This document shows positions 17,439 to 26,467 of a DNA stretch of 64,000 nucleotides, piece by piece. The notes under the pieces were generated by a model, which was not told the origin of the DNA, did not search any database, and saw only the letters and a list, made by a program, of their open reading frames with translations. Within the stretch, counting starts at the first letter, position 1; every line of letters starts with the position of its first letter. The stretch comes from Marivita sp051251565 (GTDB taxonomy: Bacteria; Pseudomonadota; Alphaproteobacteria; Rhodobacterales; Rhodobacteraceae), in assembly GCF_051251565.1 (NCBI RefSeq), contig NZ_JBPOFB010000001.1, forward strand, positions 124,001-188,000, in the 5' to 3' direction. Position numbers and translations under genes: made by a program.

Positions 17439-18374
17439 ATGCCCAGCTTACAGCAATTGCGATACCTTGTTGCCGTCGCGGACCAGTTGCATTTTCGCCG
17501 CGCTGCGGAGGTTTGCAACGTCACCCAGCCGACTCTGAGCGCGCAAATCAAGGATCTTGAGGTGCGGCTTGGCACCACTTTGGTCGAACGCAGCCGGTCC
17601 AAGGTGATGATGACCCCAACCGGCAAAGAGATTGCAGAGCGCGGGCGGCGCATCCTGCGCGAGGTGTCCGAGATTCACACCATCGCCAAATCGCGCCAAT
17701 CTGTCTTGAACTCGGTGATCCGCATTGGTGTGGTTCAGACGGTCGGGTCTTATTTCCTGCCGCTGGTGATCCCGGATTTGCACACACAATATCCCAAGCT
17801 GGGGCTTTATATCCGCGAAGGATTGCCGGATCTGTTGTTGCGCAGCCTTGAAGACGGTGCGTTGGATTTGCTGTTCTTTCCGTTGCCGGTGAACAGGGCC
17901 GAGCTTGAGACGCTGTCACTTTTTCGGGAACCCATTCAGGTTGTGTTGCCCGTTGATCACCGACTTGCCGCCGAGCCCGAGATTGATCCTGTCATGCTGC
18001 GCGGCGAAACCATCCTGTCGCTGGAACCGGGGCACCGTCTGCACGAATTGGTGCGTACGATTTCTGACGATTATGGGGTTGAGCTTTCGCATGATTACGA
18101 AGGCACCAGCCTTGATACCCTGCGCCAGATGGTGGCGACTGGGATGGGCCTGTCGCTGATGCCAGCGCTTTACGTCAAATCCGAAGTGGCGCATCAGGAT
18201 CTGGTTGTCGCGCGCCCGTTTCGAGGCACCGCGCCGTCGCGGACCATCGGGATGGTCTGGCGCAAGGGCACATCGCGCGAAGAGGACTACCGCCTTTTGT
18301 CCACCTTGGTTTGTCGGTCCCTGTCGGATCGCGCCCCCGAGATCACCGTTCTGGGCGATGTGTCGGGCCGGTGA
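17439..18374 (+). CDS. OxyR-like LysR regulator without the redox cysteines
   Basis: A 311-residue LysR-family protein: winged helix-turn-helix at residues 1-60 (LQQLRYLVAVADQLHFRRAA, TQPTLSAQIKDLE) and an OxyR-like effector domain (GTSLDTLRQMVATGMGLSLMPAL near 222). At the places where Escherichia coli OxyR has Cys199 (GHCLRDQ) and Cys208, this protein has Arg200 (GHRLHEL) and Ser209, so peroxide sensing by disulfide formation is not possible in the known way. It is divergent from the usp-mrp operon and probably regulates it. It could bind a small ligand like ordinary LysR proteins. Confidence 0.85.
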   Translation: MPSLQQLRYLVAVADQLHFRRAAEVCNVTQPTLSAQIKDLEVRLGTTLVERSRSKVMMTPTGKEIAERGRRILREVSEIHTIAKSRQSVLNSVIRIGVVQTVGSYFLPLVIPDLHTQYPKLGLYIREGLPDLLLRSLEDGALDLLFFPLPVNRAELETLSLFREPIQVVLPVDHRLAAEPEIDPVMLRGETILSLEPGHRLHELVRTISDDYGVELSHDYEGTSLDTLRQMVATGMGLSLMPALYVKSEVAHQDLVVARPFRGTAPSRTIGMVWRKGTSREEDYRLLSTLVCRSLSDRAPEITVLGDVSGR

Positions 18375-18380
18375 TGCCTG

Positions 18381-19934
18381 TTAGGGCGTGTATTGGACAA
18401 GCGACGCATGGGTGCGCTCAATCCGGTCCTCGGCCAGCGCGGTGCCGGTTTGCCATCCTTCGGCGTCATCAAGTGCTGCGGGCGCTTCGAAATCAAAGGG
18501 GATTTTCGACAGGTCGCTGTTCATCACTTCGATCAATTCGAACACCGGCAGCGCCGCGCGCCGCCGTCTTTCCGAAAATTGCAGTGACAGGGCGATCAAC
18601 GTCCGGCTGTTATAAGGGGACAGGTAGAAATTCCGCCACAGCGCCGGGAAAGATGCGCCGACGGTGGATGGATAATACACCTCAAGGAACATGAAATCCG
18701 CCGCTTTTGCCATGGCCGTGTCGGGCAATGTGGCCTGCCACGCCAGAAAATCGTCGCGGTGGCGGTCGGCAATTGAGCTGTCAAAATCGGCGCGCGGCAC
18801 GATGAGCAGTCTTTCGATCTGCCAATCCGGAGTGCGCCAGTGCTTTTCAGATCGGAACACAAACACCGCCCGCAACAGATCGGTCTGGTGCCCCCGCAAG
18901 ACAACATTGCCGTCGGGCACACCAGTGATCACGCCATTCAGATATTCCTTGGGTGGTTTGACAGGTGCGCCGTAGGTGACCTGATACGCAGCCAGCGTGC
19001 GGCGGATGTCCTTTGGCGTCATCGACACCTGACGTTTGTCATGAACGTCATGCGCCACCCCGGCAACTCGGCACAGGTCAGCGGCGATGGCCGCGTCCCG
19101 GCGCGTCGCATAATTGTTGATGTGGGTGTAGACCTGATCGAGCTTCGCCGCGTGTTCGCCCGCAAACGCAAGGATCAGACGGCTGTCCATGCCGCCGGTG
19201 ACCGGAAGCGAGCAGGGATAGGACCCTGTGATTTCCGCTATATTCGCGCGCGTGGTGGCGATGATCTGGGCGTATATGTCCAGAATGGTCTCAGGTTCCG
19301 GCGTAAATTGTTCGTCGCGGGGCCAAAACCGGTGTTCACGCAATGCATCGAGGTCCAGATAGCAGTTCGGGTTCATTCGTCGCACTGCGGCATCTGCGGT
19401 GTTAAACAACGACAGTTTCCCACCCCGGTCCCGAATGGACTCAAGATCGACCTTGGGATTGGGCCGCAGCGGGCGCTTGATGGCAAGAAGCGGCGAAGAG
19501 GCGACAAAGCCGTCTTCTGCATTATATACCGCGCCAATCATTCCAACCGGATCGGTATACAGCCGCGTCGCCTTGAGCGCATGGAGCACAAACGCGTAGC
19601 GCCCGGCGGCATCGTTCAGGAAGGATTCGAATCGCGCCCAGAAATTTTTGCTCCGGCTGCTGAAGGGCAGTGTGATGCGGTTCGTAGATGTAACCGCCAT
19701 GGTCCCTGCGGCTATGCCAAGCAAAAGGCCGATCGGGCGATCCGCTGAATCGTACACATTGGACACGGGAAGGTGGCTGCCGCAGTGCACATGAACGTTA
19801 CCCACCACATGCCCGGTGAACCCGTCAAGCGCTTCGGCAGTTCTTGAAATCACATATTGGTAGCGAAACCGGTCTTCAAACGGCCCAAGCCGATAGGTCC
19901 ATTGCCGCTGTGCTTCAAACATACTGCATACCAT
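18381..19934 (-). CDS. Orphan asparagine-synthetase-like (ATP-pyrophosphatase) protein
   Basis: A 517-residue protein. The C-terminal half has the PP-loop of asparagine synthetases, LPVTGGMDSRLILAF at about residues 243-257, followed by DLCRVAGVAHDVH. The N-terminal half resembles the glutaminase Ntn domain only weakly (GRYAFVLH near 111, YTDPVGMIGAVY near 126), and no Cys stands at position 2, so it probably cannot use glutamine. The start may be ATG 19934 or ATG 19922; the AGG ahead fits the second better. Family relatives make amide bonds on metabolites, polysaccharides or peptides. No partner genes lie beside it: it converges on the LysR gene and lies just beyond tRNA-Ala. Confidence 0.7.
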   Translation of the reverse strand: MVCSMFEAQRQWTYRLGPFEDRFRYQYVISRTAEALDGFTGHVVGNVHVHCGSHLPVSNVYDSADRPIGLLLGIAAGTMAVTSTNRITLPFSSRSKNFWARFESFLNDAAGRYAFVLHALKATRLYTDPVGMIGAVYNAEDGFVASSPLLAIKRPLRPNPKVDLESIRDRGGKLSLFNTADAAVRRMNPNCYLDLDALREHRFWPRDEQFTPEPETILDIYAQIIATTRANIAEITGSYPCSLPVTGGMDSRLILAFAGEHAAKLDQVYTHINNYATRRDAAIAADLCRVAGVAHDVHDKRQVSMTPKDIRRTLAAYQVTYGAPVKPPKEYLNGVITGVPDGNVVLRGHQTDLLRAVFVFRSEKHWRTPDWQIERLLIVPRADFDSSIADRHRDDFLAWQATLPDTAMAKAADFMFLEVYYPSTVGASFPALWRNFYLSPYNSRTLIALSLQFSERRRRAALPVFELIEVMNSDLSKIPFDFEAPAALDDAEGWQTGTALAEDRIERTHASLVQYTP

Positions 19935-20024
19935 CCTGGTTCAGGGACAACTAGCTCGCATATATTTCGAAGACGTAAAGGCCTGTCGGTAAAATCGGCC
20001 AATAAATTCCGCATGCTGGGAATT

Positions 20025-20100
<76 letters not shown>

Positions 20101-20168
20101 GTTAGTGCGTGTTCACCTACGCAAAGCTTGGGGCGGGATCAAGCGTGATTCCGCCCCTTTTGAAGAAA

Positions 20169-20489
20169 TTAATCGTCGTCGTTGCTGGCGACGTCAGCGA
20201 TCTCGTCCAGAGAGACGTTGTCATCGTCATCGTCTTCGAGAACATCATCATCATCCTCGAGTTCGACATCGACATCATCATCCTCAAGAACATCGCCCTC
20301 ATCGGTCTCTGTGTCCTTGGCTTTGCTTTGCCGGTCTGCAGCATCCGCTGCGATCATGCGTGTCTTGCCTGTGTCGATCTCGACCACTTCGCCCGTGTAG
20401 GGGCTGACGATCGGATCGGCATTGAGGTCATAGAACCGCTTGCCTGTGGTGGGGCAAAGGCGCTTGGTGCCCCATTCTTCTTTGGGCAT
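20169..20489 (-). CDS. TIGR02300 family protein (FYDLN acid domain)
   Basis: A 106-residue protein with a conserved N-terminus, MPKEEWGTKRLCPTTGKRFY then DLN, and a very acidic C-terminal half made of runs of Asp and Glu (residues about 62-106). This architecture defines the alphaproteobacterial TIGR02300 family, of unknown function. The two-cysteine-free head and acidic tail suggest a protein- or metal-binding role but nothing more can be said. It is divergent from the YgjP-type gene. Confidence 0.9.
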   Translation of the reverse strand: MPKEEWGTKRLCPTTGKRFYDLNADPIVSPYTGEVVEIDTGKTRMIAADAADRQSKAKDTETDEGDVLEDDDVDVELEDDDDVLEDDDDDNVSLDEIADVASNDDD

Positions 20490-20594
20490 GGGTTATCCCC
20501 TTCAATTGCGTGGTCATATCGACAACCAGCGCCAACTGCCATAACACCGAACCAGTGTCAAAGGCTTTACGGCACGGATCTCATCGAGCGGCAT

Positions 20595-21287
20595 ATGGGC
20601 GTTACAACTCTTCCGGGCAACCCCGAAATTACGTTGAAACTGCGGAAAAACCCGCGGGCACGGCGCATGACGCTACGGATATCGCGCGTTGATGGCGCTG
20701 TGACCCTGACCGTGCCGCGTGGCGTGTCCGACCGCGAAGCGCTCGCTTTTGCCGCAGAAAAGCAGGATTGGGTGCTTGGCCATCTGTCGCAACAGGCCGC
20801 AACTGTTCATGTCGGGCCGGGGCAAACCCTGAATGTGGGCGGGGCGCAATTTCAGCTTGTCGCGGGCGCGGGCAAACGATTGCGCGTCGTGGGCAACACA
20901 ATTGAACTGCCACAGCCGGTGGAGAAAGGGCGGCTTCATCTGTTGGCCTGGCTGAAAGAGCAGGCCCGTGCGGAGCTGACCCGTGCATCGGACCATTACG
21001 CCGAACGGCTGGGGCGCGGCTATGCGCGGCTGAGCCTGCGGGACACGCGGTCGCGCTGGGGGTCGTGTTCGTCTGCCGGGGCGCTCATGTATTCGTGGCG
21101 GTTGATCCTCGCACCGAAATCGGTGCTGGCCTATGTCGCGGCGCATGAAGTGGCACATTTGCAGGAAATGAACCATTCCGCAGATTTCTGGCGCGTGGTG
21201 GATCAGCTTTACGGTCCCCACCAAGAGGCGCGCGCATGGCTGCGGCAAGACGGCCCAAAGCTGCACCGCTTCCGGTTTGATGCTTGA
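20595..21287 (+). CDS. YgjP-type (M48/SprT-like) zinc metallopeptidase family protein
   Basis: A 230-residue protein with RKNPRARRMTLRISR near residue 18, RDTRSRWGSCSS near 149 and the zinc site HEVAH at 184-188 with third ligand His194 in EMNHSADFW. These are the hallmarks of the YgjP/DUF45 family of predicted metallopeptidases. The frame is open further upstream, through the opposite-strand TIGR02300 gene, but ATG 20595 gives the family N-terminus. Substrate unknown; it lies 30 bases before a GntR gene on the same strand. Confidence 0.85.
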   Translation: MGVTTLPGNPEITLKLRKNPRARRMTLRISRVDGAVTLTVPRGVSDREALAFAAEKQDWVLGHLSQQAATVHVGPGQTLNVGGAQFQLVAGAGKRLRVVGNTIELPQPVEKGRLHLLAWLKEQARAELTRASDHYAERLGRGYARLSLRDTRSRWGSCSSAGALMYSWRLILAPKSVLAYVAAHEVAHLQEMNHSADFWRVVDQLYGPHQEARAWLRQDGPKLHRFRFDA

Positions 21288-21317
21288 CCGCCCTGACAGC
21301 TGTGATCACAGTTCGGT

Positions 21318-21968
21318 ATGAGCGTCATTCCCCGCCCCACTGAACCCACCTTGTCCGCGCATGACCGTGTCTATCGCGGGTTGCGCAACCGGATCATGTT
21401 CGGCCAGATGTCGCCGGGCGAACCTCTGACGCTGCGCGGGGTTGGACGGGAATTCGATGTCTCCATGACCCCCGCGCGCGAAGCATTTCAACGGCTTGTC
21501 GCCGAAGGTGCGTTGTCGATGTCAGCCTCGGGCCGGGTCTCGACGCCAGAGCTGTCGAATGACCGGATCGAAGAATTGGCTGCCCTGCGTGCCCTGATCG
21601 AGGTCGAGCTGGCCAGCCGGGCCTTGCCTCGGGCACATTTGGCCCTGATTGAACGGCTTCAAAGCATCAATGGCACGATTGCCGATGCGATCTCAAACCG
21701 TGATTCAGTGGGTTATATCCGGACCAATCTCGATTTTCATCGGACGCTGTACCTGCGGGCGCAGGCACCTGCGATGCTGGCGATGGCGGAAACCGTCTGG
21801 CTTCAGCTTGGGCCGACCATGCGGGCGCTCTATGGCCGTTTGCGCCGTACCGAAGCGCCACAATATCACCGGTTGATCATTGCCGCGCTAAAGGCCGGGG
21901 ATGAACCCGGCCTGCGACTTGCGGTGCGGTCTGATGTGACCCAAGGTTTGCGGCTTTTGGCGGGCTAG
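21318..21968 (+). CDS. GntR-family regulator (FCD domain)
   Basis: A 216-residue protein: N-terminal GntR winged helix (YRGLRNRIMFGQMSPGEPL, then VSMTPAREAFQRLVAEG near residue 48) and a C-terminal all-helical FCD domain with NLDFHRTLYLRA near 138, whose histidines usually bind a metal and a carboxylate ligand. No obvious target operon lies beside it; the neighbouring universal stress gene is convergent, and the YgjP gene is co-directional. Confidence 0.87.
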   Translation: MSVIPRPTEPTLSAHDRVYRGLRNRIMFGQMSPGEPLTLRGVGREFDVSMTPAREAFQRLVAEGALSMSASGRVSTPELSNDRIEELAALRALIEVELASRALPRAHLALIERLQSINGTIADAISNRDSVGYIRTNLDFHRTLYLRAQAPAMLAMAETVWLQLGPTMRALYGRLRRTEAPQYHRLIIAALKAGDEPGLRLAVRSDVTQGLRLLAG

Positions 21969-21986
21969 GCCAATCTGCGCGCCGGT

Positions 21987-22826
21987 TCAATGCGCCATGA
22001 AAACCGGGATTTCGCAGGTTTCCAGCATGTTGCGGGTCACCCCGCCCAGAACGGCCTCGCGGAAACGCGAATGCCCATACGCGCCCATCACCATCAGATC
22101 AGCGTTGATATCGATGACATGGCGGCGCATCACATCCGACACGCGCGGCATGGTCTTGGACAGCACGTCGATTTCCACCTTCACATCGTGGCGGGCCAGA
22201 AACTGTGACAATTGACCACCGGGGTCAGACCGCGTGGGGCCATGTTTGGGCGGATCAATGACCACGATATGCACGATCTGGGCGCTGCTGAGCAAGGGCA
22301 GGGCGCTGCGCACGGCGCGCAAAGCCTCGGCGCTTTCGTTCCAGCCGATGGCGATTTTTTCAGGCACTTTCAACTCGGGCCCCTGATCGGGCAGCACGAT
22401 CACTGGCGATTGCCCCTCGAACAACGCGCCTTCTACGACGGGCTCAAGTTCGATCCCGCGGTCCTCGCCATAGGGGCGGGGCACAATGGCCAGATCCGCA
22501 AACCGCGCATGCGACGCCACGAACCGTGACACATCGGCAAGCTGGCACACCGCTTCGGTGACGCCCCACCGCAGCCCCGACACATTCAAAGCCTTTTTGG
22601 CGGCCTCGGACATTTCAGAGGCGTTTTCGCGGGCGTGGTTCATCGTTTCCTGGAGCACCGCCGCGTTCATCCCGGCGTAGTAATACCCGGTTTGCGTGCG
22701 GTCGACGCCAATACACACAACGTCCAGATGGGCATCCAGCGCGCTGGCCATGGCGACAGCCTGCGCGAGTGTGTCGCTCAATTGGGCCTGATCAGTGATG
22801 ACGGCCAGAAGTGTTTTGAAAGACAT
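21987..22826 (-). CDS. Tandem universal stress protein under likely FNR control
   Basis: A 279-residue protein with two Usp domains; the second (VPEKIAIGWNESAEALRAVR near residue 156) ends with the ATP-binding pattern MGAYGHSRFREAVLGGVTRN near 251. It is divergent from ccoN, and the intergenic region holds two perfect FNR boxes, the nearer centred about 67 bases from this start. Universal stress genes next to cbb3 oxidase or FNR genes are common in alphaproteobacteria and tend to be induced at low oxygen. Confidence 0.9.
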   Translation of the reverse strand: MSFKTLLAVITDQAQLSDTLAQAVAMASALDAHLDVVCIGVDRTQTGYYYAGMNAAVLQETMNHARENASEMSEAAKKALNVSGLRWGVTEAVCQLADVSRFVASHARFADLAIVPRPYGEDRGIELEPVVEGALFEGQSPVIVLPDQGPELKVPEKIAIGWNESAEALRAVRSALPLLSSAQIVHIVVIDPPKHGPTRSDPGGQLSQFLARHDVKVEIDVLSKTMPRVSDVMRRHVIDINADLMVMGAYGHSRFREAVLGGVTRNMLETCEIPVFMAH

Positions 22827-22886
22827 GATTGGATCCCTTGGATAAGTCCTATGCGCCTATCATGTCACGGCGTTCCAGTGCGTGCA

Positions 22887-22900
22887 TTGATACCCATCAA
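22887..22900. promoter_or_regulatory. FNR box 1 (usp-ccoN intergenic)
   Basis: TTGATACCCATCAA matches the TTGAT-N4-ATCAA consensus at all ten conserved bases. It lies closer to the divergent universal stress gene. Confidence 0.88.
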
Positions 22901-22918
22901 TCATGACCAGCAATTCTA

Positions 22919-22932
22919 TTGATGCAGATCAA
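22919..22932. promoter_or_regulatory. FNR box 2 (usp-ccoN intergenic)
   Basis: TTGATGCAGATCAA is a second perfect match, 32 bp centre to centre from the first (about three helical turns, same face), and centred about 100 bases before the ccoN ATG. It is the likely FnrL activation site for ccoNOQP. Confidence 0.9.
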
Positions 22933-23025
22933 GGATAGGTTTCGTCAAGTTCCGCATTAAGGGCCCAGTCTGAAAACCGCCCGCGCGGCAGCCGAATCGC
23001 GCAGGAAAGACGAAGGGACAAAAAA

Positions 23026-24636
23026 ATGTTGAACTATATCAAGCTGATCGCGCTTGGTTTGATCACGCTCTTTGCGATGATTGCTGCGAGCTATGCGCGC
23101 GATTTAGCCTATCAGGTTCACGCCATCATCATAATGGCGGTATCTGCCGGGCTCTTCCTTTGGACGCTGCGGAACACCGATGAACCGGTACCAGCGGCCA
23201 TTCTCGAAACAAGCTACATGGACGGCGTGATCCGCTACGGCGTGGTTGCAACGGCGTTCTGGGGTGTTGTAGGGTTCCTTGTCGGGACCTTTATCGCATT
23301 CCAGCTGGCGTTTCCGGGGCTTAATTTCGAATGGGCGCAGGGCTACGCGAATTTTGGGCGTCTGCGTCCGCTGCACACCTCTGCGGTGATTTTCGCGTTT
23401 GGCGGCAACGCTTTGATCGCGACGTCGTTTTATGTGGTGCAGCGCACCAGCGCCGCGCGCCTTTGGGGCGGGAACCTGGGATGGTTCGTGTTCTGGGGCT
23501 ACAACCTCTTCATCGTGCTGGCCGCAACGGGCTACCTTCTGGGTGCGACCCAGTCCAAGGAATACGCGGAACCGGAATGGTATGTTGATCTTTGGCTGAC
23601 CATCGTCTGGCTGGCCTATTTGGCGGTTTTCCTCGGCACGATCATCAAGCGTAAAGAGCCGCATATCTATGTGGCCAACTGGTTCTTCTTGTCCTTTATC
23701 GTCACTGTTGCGATGCTGCACGTCTTCAACAACCTGAGCATTCCGGTCTCGATCTTCGGCTCCAAGTCGGTGCAGGTCTTTGCCGGTGTGCAGGATGCGA
23801 TGGTGCAGTGGTGGTACGGCCACAACGCTGTGGGCTTCTTCCTCACCGCCGGTTTCCTTGGCATGATGTACTACTTCATTCCCAAGCAGGCTGAGCGTCC
23901 GGTCTTTAGCTACAAACTGTCGATCATCCACTTCTGGGCGCTGATCTTCCTGTATATCTGGGCTGGTCCGCACCACTTGCACTACACCGCTTTGCCGGAT
24001 TGGGCGTCGACCCTTGGTATGGTGTTCTCGATCGTTCTTTGGATGCCCTCATGGGGTGGCATGATCAACGGTCTGATGACGCTCTCGGGTGCATGGGACA
24101 AGCTGCGCACTGATCCGGTCATTCGGATGATGGTGATCTCGCTTGGTTTCTACGGCATGTCGACTTTCGAAGGTCCGATGATGTCGATCCGTGCGGTGAA
24201 CTCGCTGTCGCACTATACAGACTGGACCATCGGTCACGTGCATTCCGGCGCGCTTGGCTGGAACGGCATGATCACCTTTGGCGCGCTCTACTTCCTGGTG
24301 CCGAAGCTCTGGAACAAGCAACGGCTTTATAGCCTGAGCATGGTGTCCTGGCACTTCTGGCTCGCCACCATCGGCATCATACTCTACGCGGCCTCGATGT
24401 GGGTCACGGGGATCATGGAAGGCCTGATGTGGCGCGAAGTCGATGCAAACGGGTTCCTCGTGAACAGCTTTGCCGACACCGTAAGCGCCAAGTTCCCGAT
24501 GTATGTGGTCCGTGGTCTTGGGGGTGTGATGTACCTCACCGGCGCGCTGATCATGTGTTACAACCTGTGGATGACTGCAACACGCGGCCCGGCAAAAGAA
24601 ACTGCCGGCGCGTCAGCAGCCGTCGCGGCCGAATAA
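23026..24636 (+). CDS. ccoN: cbb3-type cytochrome c oxidase subunit I
   Basis: A 536-residue, about 12-helix heme-copper oxidase subunit. Visible are a heme b ligand region HTSAVIFAFGGNALIA near residue 119, the active-site segment WWYGHNAVGFFLTAGFLGMM near 263, the copper histidines GPHHLHY near 323 and HYTDWTIGHVHSGALGWNGM near 397 with the high-spin heme ligand. It reduces O2 to water with high affinity at the inner membrane while pumping protons. First gene of ccoNOQP, downstream of an FNR box. Confidence 0.97.
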   Translation: MLNYIKLIALGLITLFAMIAASYARDLAYQVHAIIIMAVSAGLFLWTLRNTDEPVPAAILETSYMDGVIRYGVVATAFWGVVGFLVGTFIAFQLAFPGLNFEWAQGYANFGRLRPLHTSAVIFAFGGNALIATSFYVVQRTSAARLWGGNLGWFVFWGYNLFIVLAATGYLLGATQSKEYAEPEWYVDLWLTIVWLAYLAVFLGTIIKRKEPHIYVANWFFLSFIVTVAMLHVFNNLSIPVSIFGSKSVQVFAGVQDAMVQWWYGHNAVGFFLTAGFLGMMYYFIPKQAERPVFSYKLSIIHFWALIFLYIWAGPHHLHYTALPDWASTLGMVFSIVLWMPSWGGMINGLMTLSGAWDKLRTDPVIRMMVISLGFYGMSTFEGPMMSIRAVNSLSHYTDWTIGHVHSGALGWNGMITFGALYFLVPKLWNKQRLYSLSMVSWHFWLATIGIILYAASMWVTGIMEGLMWREVDANGFLVNSFADTVSAKFPMYVVRGLGGVMYLTGALIMCYNLWMTATRGPAKETAGASAAVAAE

Positions 24637-24649
24637 GGAGGCTTTGACA

Positions 24650-25378
24650 ATGGGTATTCTTGACAAGCACAAGATTCTTGAAACCAACGCGACGCTTCTG
24701 CTCGTGTGCAGTTTCCTCGTGGTCACGATTGGTGGTCTGGTGCAGATTGTGCCGCTCTTCTATCTCGAAAACACGATCGAGAAAGTAGACGGCATGCGTC
24801 CCTACACGCCGCTCGAACTCACCGGACGCGACGTCTATGTCCGCGAAGGCTGCTATGTCTGCCATAGCCAGATGATCCGTCCGATGCGGGATGAGGTGGA
24901 ACGCTACGGACACTACAGCCTTGCGGCTGAGTCGATGTACGATCACCCGTTCCAGTGGGGCTCCAAACGGACGGGGCCTGACCTCGCCCGTGTGGGGGGG
25001 CGCTATTCGGACGATTGGCACGTCGATCACCTGCGGGATCCGCAATCGGTGGTGCCGGAATCGGTTATGCCGAAATATGGCTTCCTCGAAGCGACCCTTC
25101 TGGACGGCGAACATATCGGTGATCTCTTGTCGACCAATGCGTTCGTCGGCGTGCCGTATACCAGCGAAATGATCGAAGCCGCCCGCGCGGACTTCCGCGC
25201 CCAAGCGGACCCGGACAGTGACTATGACGGCCTGCTGGAACGCTATGGCGAAGCGGTGAATGTTCGAAACTTCGACGGTCAGCCGGGCATTTCCGAAGCG
25301 GATGCCTTGATCGCCTATCTGCAAATGTTGGGCACGTTGGTCGATTTCTCGACCTTCACCCCAGACGCAAGCCGCTAA
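24650..25378 (+). CDS. ccoO: cbb3-type cytochrome c oxidase subunit II (monoheme c)
   Basis: A 242-residue protein with one N-terminal membrane anchor (residues about 14-38) and a periplasmic heme c domain with CYVCHSQMIRP near residue 68. It passes electrons from CcoP to CcoN. The ATG at 24650 follows AAGGAGG by eight bases; an in-frame TTG six bases upstream is less likely. Confidence 0.96.
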   Translation: MGILDKHKILETNATLLLVCSFLVVTIGGLVQIVPLFYLENTIEKVDGMRPYTPLELTGRDVYVREGCYVCHSQMIRPMRDEVERYGHYSLAAESMYDHPFQWGSKRTGPDLARVGGRYSDDWHVDHLRDPQSVVPESVMPKYGFLEATLLDGEHIGDLLSTNAFVGVPYTSEMIEAARADFRAQADPDSDYDGLLERYGEAVNVRNFDGQPGISEADALIAYLQMLGTLVDFSTFTPDASR

Positions 25379-25388
25379 GGAGGGCGAT

Positions 25389-25574
25389 ATGGAAACCTAT
25401 TCGTTTCTAAGGGAATTCGCCGACAGCTGGATGCTGCTTATGCTGTTCCTGTTCTTTGTCGGGGTGATCCTTTGGGTCATGCGCCCCGGCAGCAACAAGA
25501 CGCACCGCGACACGGCCAACATCCCGTTCCGCTACGAAGACAAACCCGCCGCATCTGAGGAGGCGAGGAAATGA
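25389..25574 (+). CDS. ccoQ: cbb3-type oxidase subunit CcoQ/FixQ
   Basis: A 61-residue single-span membrane protein (ADSWMLLMLFLFFVGVILWV near residue 11) with a polar tail containing IPFRYED. CcoQ stabilises the assembled complex. GGAG ribosome site upstream; the stop overlaps ccoP by four bases. Confidence 0.93.
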   Translation: METYSFLREFADSWMLLMLFLFFVGVILWVMRPGSNKTHRDTANIPFRYEDKPAASEEARK

Positions 25575-26452
25575 GCAATAAGAAAGACGACGATCTCGAC
25601 TACGAGACAACTGGCCACGAGTGGGACGGAATCAAGGAATATAACAAACCCCTGCCGCGCTGGTGGCTGTGGACGTTCTACGCCTGTATCGTATGGGCAG
25701 TGCTTTATAGCATCGCCTATCCTGCATGGCCGGGCATCACAGCGGCCACACCCGGTCTTCTTGGCTATTCGACCCGGGCCGAAGTGGCTGAAGACATCGC
25801 CCGGTTTGAAGACGCCAATGCAGGGATCAACGCACAGCTTGCATCGGTTGAACTGACTGAGATTGCAAACGATCCAGATCTGAACCAGTACGCCCAGAAC
25901 GCGGGGGCGGCGGTGTTCCGCGCCTGGTGTTCGCAGTGCCACGGGTCAGGTGCAGCTGGCGTGCAGGCATCGGGCTATCCGAACCTGCTGGACGATGACT
26001 GGCTTTGGGGTGGGGATATTGAAAGCATCCACGCGACCATCGCCCATGGCATCCGCAACGAGAATGACCCGGATGCACGGTATTCCGAAATGCCGGTGTT
26101 TGGTGAATTGCTCGAAGCGGAAGAGATCGCCCAAGCCGCAAATTATGTCATGACGCTTTCCGGTCGGGACCCGGTTGATGCGATGCTCGCAGCAGCAGGT
26201 GAAGAGGTCTACCTTGATAACTGCGCGGCTTGTCACATGGATGACGGTAGCGGTGATGTCTGGCAAGGCGCACCAAATCTGTCGGACGCGATCTGGCTTT
26301 ATGGCGGGGATTACGACACGCTGATCGAAACGATCACCTATTCCCGTTACGGTGTAATGCCCTCTTGGGCGGATCGTCTGAACGAGGCTGAAATCCGCGC
26401 TGTTGCTGCCTATGTCCACGGTCTGGGCGGTGGCGAAGCGTCCCCCGAGTAA
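25571..26452 (+). CDS. ccoP: cbb3-type cytochrome c oxidase subunit III (diheme c)
   Basis: A 293-residue protein: cytoplasmic N-terminus, one membrane span (WWLWTFYACIVWAVLYSIAY near residue 33) and two periplasmic cytochrome c domains with CSQCH near 120 and CAACH near 218. It takes electrons from soluble or membrane cytochrome c and hands them to CcoO. Last gene of the operon, with a hairpin and a terminator beyond it. Confidence 0.96.
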   Translation: MSNKKDDDLDYETTGHEWDGIKEYNKPLPRWWLWTFYACIVWAVLYSIAYPAWPGITAATPGLLGYSTRAEVAEDIARFEDANAGINAQLASVELTEIANDPDLNQYAQNAGAAVFRAWCSQCHGSGAAGVQASGYPNLLDDDWLWGGDIESIHATIAHGIRNENDPDARYSEMPVFGELLEAEEIAQAANYVMTLSGRDPVDAMLAAAGEEVYLDNCAACHMDDGSGDVWQGAPNLSDAIWLYGGDYDTLIETITYSRYGVMPSWADRLNEAEIRAVAAYVHGLGGGEASPE

Positions 26453-26467
26453 GTATAAAGTCGCAAC

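Noticed and set aside
20109..20594. Upstream extension of the YgjP-type gene through the acidic TIGR02300 gene
   Set aside because: The extension reads as Ile/Val-rich antisense of Asp/Glu repeats and has no family match; ATG 20595 gives the normal N-terminus.
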